In this document: positions 30,403 to 42,400 of the stretch, piece by piece | Position numbering within the stretch: the first letter of the stretch is position 1 | Layout of the letters: each line of letters starts with the position of its first letter | From: a virus | Strand: one strand, 5' to 3' | Virus record (IMG/VR): IMGVR_UViG_3300025430_000036 | Span: 1 to 49,361 of that record | Length of the DNA: 49,361 bases | Translations under genes and position numbers: made by a program | The notes under the pieces: generated by a model | Database searches by the model: none | Told to the model about the DNA's origin: nothing | The model's input: only the letters and a program-made list of their open reading frames with translations

Positions 30403-33400
30403 GGTGTATATCCAGGTTGAGCTTTCAAGAACATTGCTTGAATTGTGTTGCTAGTAGTAATGGTAGCAGTGATATTAGATGTCCATACATTACTTTGTGT
30501 CACTATATATTGTTGTTGTTCAAAATTCGTTGTAGACGAAAGTACTACATTTCCATTAGCTTGTACTGTACCAAGTACAGTTGCGTAGAATATATTAGCG
30601 CCAGTATCAACTCCGTTGACACTGATAGTAGAACCAGTGGTTGTTGCAATATTACCTGTAACATTTATAACTGCAATATTGGCTAAGTCACATGTTGTAA
30701 CACCACTTAGTACTCTTGCATTTGCTGACCCCGATGTAATATAGTCTCCAATATTTGCAACAATATTAGCATTGGCACGTAATTTCCATGATACGTTTGC
30801 TGTAACTGTTAATGTTACAGGGCTAGTACCAATATTGGCAAAATATGTGTCTGTACCAGTAATATGTTGATCTATACTTGCATCAACTACACGAGTGTTA
30901 GCCAAATGACGCAGGCCGCTTGTACCAGCAAATACATAACTTAAATTAGAACTAATGCTAACAAATCCAGAATCTGTTCCAGCTCTGATGTAAGTTACAT
31001 TAGATTGTATGTCACTAAATGACTGGCTGTATACATTTCCTGTTGTTTGATAAACATTGCCAACGTGATAGATATAAGATCCTGTGTTTACAACTAGATT
31101 TGATTGCCATTGTGTGTTCCATGCATATACATTGCCTGTGCTAATATATGTGTTACCTTGGTATGAAATATATGTGCCGACAGGTCTTGCTGTATTAGTT
31201 GTCCATGGGTGAATAGTTAAATTATTTGGTGCTGTGCCATCTACTCCGCGACGTAATTGTCCAAGAATATTTGTATTAGTACCAATTAACTTAACATTTG
31301 CCTTAATGCTGTTAAATCCAGAATTGTTTCCGCTATACAAGAAAGTAACATTACCAATAATATCGCTGAAGTGTGGTGCTGCAACATTACCGTTTGTTAT
31401 GTAACTATTACCATTGTAGTATACGTTAGAATTAATAGCGTATGCTGTATTAGGAATCCATGCAATGTTTGGAGCAAATACATTTCCAGTAGTTAGATAG
31501 ATATTACCGTTAAATGAGGTTAGCTCACTATTGCCAATGTAGGCATTGCTAGCAATCCACGGCTTAACTGTTTCGTGTGAAAAGTTTCTCCAATAGGTAA
31601 TTTTTTCACCATTAACAAATACTACACCAGGATGCACGTATGTTAAATCTGGAGACGGAAGAACTGTTGCATCAGCAACATACATAAACTCATCCGTAAT
31701 AAAGAAATCAGAAGTTAATGTTGTGGTTGCGGCATTGCTAATTCTATGAGAGGTTACGTTGCCTTGGCTTAGATTAGAATAGAAATTTCTAAACGCATAA
31801 TCGCTTTCAAATACTCGCATATCTAGTGTGTCAAACATACGACCAGGAATCATTTCCTCTGGAGCATGACTACTGTAGGTATCTACGTATGCACCACCAT
31901 CAATGTTAATGTCAGTTGATCTGATTCCCAATGAAGTATCGGTGTATGCACTAGAAATAATACTATCTGCTTTGTTACCAATATAGCGTGTAGAGTTAAC
32001 GTCGGCATACTCAATTATAGCACGTGATGTATTGATGTTAGCTAACAATGGTGCAAACGCTACGTTTGCACTAGAGCCAGATGAGTATACGTTGCCTGTT
32101 GTTAGATAAACTGTTCCGTTGTGGCTAATCAAACTATCAACAGCAACGATTAGATTTGGTGTAAATTTAGTATATGTATTGCTATCAATTGTTACACCAG
32201 GATAGACATCGCCATCATCTAGTAGACTAAAGTCAATGTTACCATTGAATGCAACAATACGATCGTTTGCATTTGTAAACTCTGCAGGGTTAACTACAGT
32301 TAAGTTAGCCAATGGCGGGAATACTAAATTGGTTGCAGTATAATTGGTGTATACGTTTGCAGCAGCATTAGCCAATTTGTACAATGTATTGTCAAGATTA
32401 ATAATGGTATTTGCCGCAATGACTTGTCCCTCATATACATCAGACCACTGCTGGAATATATTGTTGCTTGCCAATCCTGTGTTTGCAGAAATATTGGCAT
32501 TGTGTCCAGTATAAGTAACACGGTCAAATTTAACAGTAGTCTTAACGCTACGAATAACATTGTGTCCGTGGAAACCATCTAACGAAACATTAGATTTAGT
32601 CCATACATTGCGTAATACCGCACGAACTTTAGCGCCAGTTGTACTTGCACCATTGATTGTAATGGTTGGAGTTGATGTGTAATTAGAACCCGAAGAAATA
32701 ACTTCAATGCTTGACAATGCACCGTTGCTACTAAAGATATGTGCAATAGCATTAGCACCTGTACCGCCGCCGCCAGTAATAATAACATCTGGTGGAGTTA
32801 CATATCCTTTTCCTGGATTCTCAATTCTGAAGTCAACGATCTTGTAAGTGTAATTGTTTTTCCAATTTTCATACAAGGTGCTGTTTAACAATGCAGCATC
32901 GTATGGTTGTTCACCATTTGGACTACGATATACTCCTAGTGCAGAATCCCAGTAACTAGGTAAATCAAAGTCTGTGATGTCGCCACCAAAGGTATCGTTC
33001 TTTTGATAGTCAATAATAAACTCACGAACTACTGTACGATAAGGTTTAACTTCATTGATGTAGTCTAAGTAGAAGCTTTGGTTATCCGGAATGTAGCTTG
33101 GGAAATGCTCTAACTTACGAATGTTTTGTAGTGCGCTAATGAAGCTGGTTTTAAATACCCAATCAATATTCTTTTGTTCTGTTAAGATATACTTAACCAT
33201 AGTAAAGAATACATCGTTGTAGTCCATTGCTAAGTCATCAATGAAAACTTCATTTTGCATTGACGTTAAAATTTGACGTAGCTCTCTACCCGGAATATCA
33301 ATAATACTCTTAGCTGTACCAGTACCGGTGCCTGCATTAGTTGCGGTAATTAGATCGCCTACTTGATAAGTAACACCAGTAGTACCTGCAATGTCATTCC

Positions 33401-36400
33401 ATTGTAGTTGTGTTGTATTACCAAGATCTGTAATAATATATTCTACTCCAGAAATAAACAATCCAGCTGATATAATAGATCCGGGTGTACCTGATAAGAT
33501 TTGTACTGTGCCGCTTTCAATTCCCACTAAATTAAGAGTAGATAAATTGTCAACATAGTATATTGCAAATTTGCCAGCGCCGGTGTCCATAACCTTAATA
33601 TAGGTGTTTGGTGTTAGCACTAGCTTGCCTAAATCAAGTGCAGTTTGTACAGAGATATTAATTGTAGTAGTTGGGTCAAAAGAGCTATCGTACCAATCTG
33701 CATATTTCCAATATAGATTTGTTTTGTAGCTTTGCAATTCTACTAGGTTATACGTATTTTCACCTGCAGAATTAACACCGGCAAATTGATAAATTGCCCA
33801 TTTGCCAGAATTTGTGCTGTCGGTCTTGACCAAAATCTTAGTTGTACCAGCAGTCATGCTACTGGCGTTAACATAGGCTAGTTTATCATACGTGTCTACA
33901 GGGAAATCGTATTTTCCGGATGCTAAACTAGGAGCAGCTTGCTCGCTGTTTAATGTAGTTAATACTTTGCGACTAACGACAGGATATGTTATTAACTTAG
34001 CATTTACAATATCAAAATAGTTAGTTAATGCCAATGAGCGATCCATAATCATAGTTTGACGTTGCAATGGATCTGCATTGATACCATACCGTTGGCTCAT
34101 TGGTAAAGTTGGGTCTGGTACGGGGTATGTTACTTTAACAAAATCTGTAGAAGTGTAGTAGTCGTTAACAATTAAACCAGACAAGCTATCAATTAATTTA
34201 CTTAATATAGCTGTAGGTATTTGACTACTTGGATTGCCTTCTTGTACTAATGCATATTCGCTGTGTACTAGACTTGTATTAGGTGTTTGTTGACCAAGTT
34301 GAAGAACACTACTTTGTCCAACTAATAAATTATTAACATTGTGTAAGGATACAGTATCATCGCGTAGGATTGAAACATATGGTATGCCTTGTGCTTGCGG
34401 ATTTTCAATCATGCTGGTAATACTAATTACACTATTATTCTTATTAGCACTAGCACTAACTTGATCTCTGTTACTTACCCAGAAATAGTATTTCAATTTT
34501 ACATTGCCACTTTGGTCTACGTAACCGTATGTGCTATACGCAGAATCATCTTGATGTAACGGTGTACCTGCTCCAACTTTGGCAACAAACTCGCTTGGCA
34601 ATACTGGGCTTTCTACCCACTCATAAACATCAATACTGCTTCCTGGGAATTGTTTGCCCCAATTAGTTAGTCTGTAATTTAAGTCGTCTTGTTCATAGTC
34701 CACAAAGCGTACTGTGTCAAGGTTCCACCAGATGTGACCAACTTGTGCTGGACCCCAATGTAAGTCTGTATACACAGAACCTGTACCTTGATTATACATA
34801 GCAGGATCGCTAACACGCTGATAGTCAATGTCTTGCCCGGCAACATTTAACACTTTGCCTTTAATTGGGTCAACATAATCTAGGGCGGCCAACATATTAT
34901 TGTTAGACTTGTTGTAGATAAATGTACGGCTAATGCTTTCTACATCAACGTTAGGTTGTTGCTGTCTTGTCAAATTCCATGCTATATCTTGTATGCTATT
35001 ATTAAATGCGTATGCTTCTCCGCTGTTGGCGTTGTAGCCAGGGCTACCAACTAACACTACGTTTCTTGTTGCATCAATTACAGCACCAAACTGATCGCCG
35101 GCATGTACTTCAATATGTGGGCCAGTTTCAAGTTCTTGTACAAATGCGTAAATTCCAAGATCTGCAGAATCAGACTGTTTAACTAGTGGCTCAAACATAT
35201 AAACAGAACCACTGTTTGCTATAGAGTCAATAAACCATGTTGATCCAGCATCTAACATAAATGTGCCGCTGTCAAATGTTGTAGTTTCTTCTGCAGCACT
35301 ACCTTGTCCGTATACTGCTAATACTCGAGCATCTGCACTTACACTAATAGTCTTACCAAATGCGCCAGTTTCGTTGTGCGGATGAGTAATGTTTGCTTGG
35401 TGTGTGTATGTGCTACCAGTTAATACATAACGTTCTACTAATCCATTTTGTAATCCAGAGAATGTAGATCCTGGGCTACCAATGAACAAGTTTTGACCGG
35501 TGCTATCTGTGTCTAGGCTTGTACCAAAGTTATTAACGCCACTGGTGTAGCTACTTACAATTAATTTTGGCGTAGATGAAATTACACCGTTAGATACTGT
35601 ATAGTAATTAACATAGCCTGCTCCAATTGGGGCGCCAACAAACAATTTAGAACCGTCTGGTGTGACCTTGATGCTGGTACCAAAAGCGCCAGTATTGGAT
35701 GTTGTGCTTGATAGTGTGTATGTAGAATAATTTGTTGTCTTATACAAACTAACTGTATTATTGCCACCAACAAATATATTGCCACCTGATGTCATACTAA
35801 TACTAGTTACACCAGGGAAAGAAATATTAGCTACAGGGGTAAGCACACCGTTGTTGTGATTAAACACGTGTACTAAATTCTGTGAACCAATCGCTACAAT
35901 ATTACCCTGGCTTTCAATTACTGATCCAAAATTTGCAAAAGTATTTGATAGCGTAACTCCAGCAGTGGCAGTATTAGAAAATACTTGTACTTGTTTACGT
36001 CCAGGGTTACCAACATAGTAATACTGTCCTGTTGAGCTAACACGTACTGCACTACCAAAATAGTCACCAGCAGTGGCTACGTTAGCAGATACGTTTGCTG
36101 AGTTAGTGCTAACCCAAGGCTTATTAAATGTGTAAACACCCCAACCATAACTGGCTGTAGCATTGTTTACCCAAACACGATCATTTTCCAACCAACCGTT
36201 TGGCGGTGTTATGTTAGGAATATCTGTTACATAATCTGTTTTAGCAGATTTAAGTGCGTACACTTGTCCTGTGGAACCGATCACGCCTGCTCTAATTAAA
36301 TCTTTGATGTTATGAGTAATTGTTACTGTTATTGCTGTTGCATTAGCAATATCAACAACTTCGTAAATGCCATCAAATCTAGAATCAAATCCTTTTAATA

Positions 36401-39400
36401 CTAGCGAATCGTTCTTTTTAAATGAATGTGCATTGTTAAACTTAATTTGTGCATAGGAGTCAAGCGTGTAAATTAAATCTGTTGCGTATAGATTTGTTTC
36501 AGTTACACGGAATATGTTCCACTGTGCTGTCGAGTCCTTAGCTACCCAAATTTTATTGCCGGCGCCAACATCAATTGATGTATTGAACGTGTTAATATCA
36601 AAAATTGTGTAATCAACATCATTTAAGTTTACATAACCGGCAGTAGGCAAGTCTGACATATAAGCGTCGCTGGTGCGATTACTGTATAGGCTTGTGCTAG
36701 TACTAGAAATATTACTTGCATTATAAACATTTGACAATGTTAAATTAACAATAGGAAGTGCGTTGCTATATGTATCAGTTAACGTAAATGCTACAGGGTT
36801 TGTGGTAAACACGCCCTGATCTAAAATAAATTCTTTGTAGGTGTTTGTATCTATGCCGCCATATGAGCCAACTTTAAATGCCCATTCTTCATAGATGCTG
36901 ACGTTACCGTTAACGTTATTGAAATTAGCTTTAGTCAACGCATTAATAGAGTTAACGCTACCTTTTTCTTTAATGTAGCCTTGATAAAACTTAGTTTGTG
37001 TCGGAATACTAATGCCCAAGTCTGTTAAGAACTGACGTTGACGGAAACCAATTAAACCAGCTGAGTATGCTTGGAACTGTTCGTTGTCCAATGGCTTGTC
37101 AATATCGTAGATACGATCAAAGGTTTGTGCCTGCTGGCCAAAGCTAGGTAACAATCCAGTTTTAATTGCATCTAAGTTAACTTGTGTCCACTTAGTTGGA
37201 TCGAACGTTGCGCTGGCTGTAATATTTTGGCTCGCTGTATAATAAAAATTATTGTAAACAACAATATCACCAGTTTTGTAGTCAGTACCAGATTGCCATG
37301 ATACAAATGTTGGATCGTTATAAATGTAGCCAGGAGCACTTAATGCACCTGTCCATGCGCCAGTCTTAGCACCTGCAAGTTTTAAACGACTTTGACGAGT
37401 ACCTTGGCTTGGAACATATAAGATGTCGCCAAACTCAGACACGTTGTCAAAAATCATTGTGTGTTCGTGTTGTACTAAATGTAGTCTTGCATAGCAAACT
37501 GTAGATCCATTTAATGTTCTTAATAAGAACTTGTTACCATCTACAGCATTTTCAGTTCTTAGAATGTCAAAGCCATTACTCTTGATTGGAATAAAGTTTT
37601 GATCTAGTACTTTGCTACCAGTTAACGAATTAGAAATTTCATCAACAATGCTTGATACTGTACTTAAAGCGATTTGTGTAGCAGTTGGATTTAGTACAAT
37701 AATAGTACCAGCAGTCCATCCTTGCTGATGCCAATAAATTAATTCTTGTACACTTAATGTCCAGTTGCGTGTTTGATTTAAATCTTGATCAAATTGATTA
37801 AAGGTAAATCCTTGTGCTACTAAGTGGCGTTCGTAACTGATTAGGAAATCAGCTACTTGTTGTACACTACTAAATTCTGTACCGTAAGGTATTACTTGTT
37901 CTACGCCTGTGGTTGTTTGATACAATTTAACTGTTGTACCGTTTAATGTAATTTCTTGATTGTTGTTATTAGCAACACTCGGTAGTATAGTAAAGAACGG
38001 ATGTGTTGGGTCGTATCCAGATACTGCATACCCTGTATTGGTTTTTTCAACGATTACCGCGCTGTATACTGCGCTACCCACAGGAACCGATTTAGTCAAG
38101 TAGATATTATAGTTAGAGTCTGGCACAACGACTGATGCATTAGTAGAGCCAGGACTAGTTTGTTCAGCAAACACAGTAATTAAGTTTTTATCAGTGAAAC
38201 CTCCAACTTTGTAATTTAATTGTATATTTAAATTGCTAAAATATTCTGTTAGTTTAGCTACTGGGTCAATGCCAACGTTTTTAATAGAGTCGCCGATCCA
38301 GTTAATATATCCGCTGGTGCGTTGTACTGTCCCGGATGTAGCATCACCATTAACAGCCAATACACCCGGAGTAATCTTTTGATTGCCGCTAGTTAGATAC
38401 TGGTTAGTGCTTGTATTTCTAGTAAAGCGAGAAATATCAACAGCAGTACTAAAATATTTTGCTGGTTTGCATAGGGCAATAACCATTTGTAAACTAAACG
38501 GATAGTCGCTACTACGACGCCATGCAGATTCTGCCGGTCCAATTTCTCCTGCTGCAAAATTATTGCCAGCAGTAGTTTGATCGTATTGCGATACCAATGG
38601 GATAGCATCCGGAGACAATAGATCACCAGAACTGTTAACTGGGATAAAGGATGTTAGTCCTGGACGAACAAAGCGAGGATCAATATATGCAGATGATGCA
38701 CTACCTGCCCAAATATATCCGGCTTCTAAATCTTCCCAGAGCAATTTATTACCGCTGGTGTATGGACCTGTGCTGTAACGTGTGGCCCACCAAGTTGGCT
38801 CACTACTAAATCCTAACATTTTCCAAGGTGTTAAGTTTGGAGTATCTGTGTCAAACCAGTAGTTATAAATGGCACGCCATGAACCTTGTAAATTGCTTTG
38901 ATCAACAACATCTTTAAATTTACTGTAGTTCCATGTCCAAGAGTTATTAACATCAAACTGAGTATTTGATGTATAATCTATATTGTTACTTCCAGACCAA
39001 GCATAAAAGCCTTGGCTTAGTATTTCGTTATATTCTGCTGAAGTATATCCAGTATCTCTAAAACGTCCCGGGATAATACTGTATAGATTAATTTCATTTT
39101 TACTGTAATCTGCTTTAATGTTATTGTAAATACGCTTTTCTAATTCCAACAGGTAGTTGTCGCGGAAGTCCCCAAACACAGGAGTAATAGAGCCGTCATG
39201 TCCTTGTATAACATCAATTGGTGTTTGGAAAGTATTATCTCTATAGATGCGCGGAGTAAACTTAGGATACAGTCCTAACTTACTAGGTGTTTCTGGAATA
39301 TAGTTACCATCTGTATCGGAGTAATCTCTAATGGTAATTGTTGTACCGTTAGCAACATCATCTGCGGTAAACTGATTAGTAAATGTAATAGATGGACTTA

Positions 39401-42400
39401 CCAAACTAAATGTAAAGTCTACACCAACTGTTTGTTGTACACCATTGACGTATACTAACACCGCGCGATTACTTAATTGTGTGTTATCAAAAATACTTGA
39501 AATTTCATACTTAGTCTGGCGAGCATTTAATACTGTATATGTGATAGTATCAAACTGGCTACCCTGTGGAACCATGTCTGAGTAGTACCAAGGAAAATTA
39601 CCATTTTTAACAATATTAATATTTTGTAAAATAGCATCTACGCCAGCAGCTGGATTATTATAATCTAATCCTGTTTGTGTTGAGCACAAACTTAAAAATT
39701 TATTTTTAAATGCAATGTATTCTTTTTTAGCTAGTTGTAAGCCATTAACAAAGTTAACCAACGGATCAGTTAAGAATGTCATTGCATAAATTGCAGGGCT
39801 TGTGTGCTGTACTAGTGTACCTCCACGTGCTTTTAAATAATTGTCCTGCAACGGAATTGCACCAATTGGGCTATTTGTTGTATTTTCAATTAATTTATTG
39901 TAGTGTGTACGTAGTTGTCCTAGTGTAATACTAGAAAAGTTTTCGTTTAACGGATTTAAGTCTAGATTCTTTGGTACTTCGTAATAGCCAAGATTACTAG
40001 CAGTATTACTATAAACCAATACGTCAATTTTGTCTCCAACAGCCGGCATTGTTTCTAATACGATTGCATAGTAAACACCAACTGCAACTAAGTTATAGTC
40101 TGTTCCAGATTTTGCTAAAGTGTTATTAATATATACTTTAGTGTGCGGTATTAATGTTTCTGTTACAGGTAATACGTCTACTTGTACATAGGCTTTCTGT
40201 ACGCCATCAACTGGAATTACATACCCGTCAAAGAATTTAGTAAAGATTTGGTACTGTGCTGTTTCTTCTAAATTTTTAACCCAAGAATTTAATTTAACGG
40301 CTGTTTCAAAATCTTGATTTTTAATAAGATAGCCAGTATTACAATTTTTAGTTACTGTTTTTTGATTTACAATATACTTAAATGTATCTGTATCATAGTA
40401 ATTTGCAAATACAATATCACCAATGTTATTAAAGTTTTGATACTTTAATTTAAGATTTGTTAACACCGCATCATTATTGCCGGTTCCGGTTGCATAGCCA
40501 AAGAATGCTGTTCCCTGGAAATCGTTACCGGGATATACTGTTTCATTGCTAAATTGATAACCGTTTCCGTCAACCAAATCAAATTTTGGAGACTGATTAA
40601 TATGTTGCTTTGCCTGGCAAAGGGCCCATACTATTGTACCGTCTGATGTAATATTGTATGTATAAGCGCCAACGGTGTTTGGACTGTTAACTGAGTATTT
40701 GGTTCCTGCTAGTACTAAAATGTTTTCGCCGTGCAGTATAGGATCGTCAACCGTTTCGACTAAACGTAAGAAATTGCCGCCTGTGAACTTTTCAATATTA
40801 ACTTGATAAATTTTATTTCTAATGCTAATGTCGTAATCGTTTGCAAATACAACGCGATCGTCATGCTGTAATTGGCGGCCGTTTAGGCGCATCCATGCAG
40901 TTCCAGTGCCAGAACCTACACCAGTTGCAGTAAATACTGTTCCACGCAGTCTTGATGTAGCACCAATTGCTAACCAATCTGTGTAGCTTAGATCTAATGT
41001 ATTACTAGTGCCAGGATCCTCAATTACATATTCTCTACCAACAATAAAGTGTCCGGCTTGTTTAGCAAAACCTTCATAGTCGTTGAATGCGTCAGTAACA
41101 AAGTCTGTGCTGTCAATACCCCAAATTAATGTAATAGGATCTTTAGCACGACGTCCATACTCAAATAATTGCAGGTTTGCTTCAAATTCAATGATTGGTC
41201 GACGAGCTGGGGTGTTTGGACCAAAGTCTGCTGTTTTATTATTGTACACCGCGGTAGCGTTAATAACATCTTTATGGAACCAACGATTATATCTAGTCCA
41301 AGGATTACGATCTGCACTACCACGATTAATAGTAATGTAGTCTGGGTCAATGTCAATGTCTGCGGTTCTAACGTCAAGGCCGCCTGTGGAGTTTATATCA
41401 GTTGCTGTAATATTTCCAATTTCTGGAACTATTAGAGCATCAACCGGGATTAATGTAATGCTTGTGCCTACACCTTCAACATAGTATTCGTTACGATAAA
41501 TGTAACCAACAGAAGTAATTGGATTCCAGTCTCCTACTAATGTTGTTCCAGCATAGGCCAAATTGTTTGCTGTAACTGATGCGCCAAGAGCAACAACGGC
41601 ATCGTTCCATTTGTTTGCTTCAGTATATTCTGTTCCATAATAATCAATTGGTGTTACTAAATGATCAAACTTAACTTTTAACCCATTGGTAAACACCAAG
41701 CCATTGGGACTAGTATACTCTGCCTGCCCAATGATGTCATTGGTTACATCTATTGTAGATGTTGCATTGTCAACTAGTTTAATTTTGCCAACAAAGTCTG
41801 GGTTAGCGGCATCTTGATAATACAGATAATCGCTGACCGCAGTAATGCGAGGCACTAATGCAAATTGTAGTTTATTGTTTACCCAAAATTCTTTAGAAGC
41901 ATAAGTTCTGCCAGACCCTACGAAAACTTTTTCTTGTTTAATAACTTGCAGACTTGGTGCAAGTTGCATAATATAATCGCCAGTGTTAGTAGAAACTAAA
42001 TTAACAGTCCAAACAGATGTGCGATCAGCAGTTCCAATTACTTCGCCCGGGCGGATACTTGCACGATCTAAACTAGTATATGCTGATGGTACTGCTGGTG
42101 TAGTCCATGTTGCTGTTGCTTGATTGTTATTAACAAATACAATAGTTTTACTTTGTAACTGTGTATTAATCCCGTCTAAACCGCCTGGAAACTCTGTTAA
42201 AAAATCACTTAATAATCTGTTTTGTATGTCAGCATAATTAAAGTCTACTGCGGCATTAACTGTTGATGCAATTGGCATCGCTACATAAAAATCTTGTGCA
42301 GTATTTGTTGGAACTTGGAAAGTTATAGTTCCAACGTCCACACCGTTGTTTGTAACACCATATACGTCGCGAGTACTTACTGTAGAAATATTTGGGTCCA

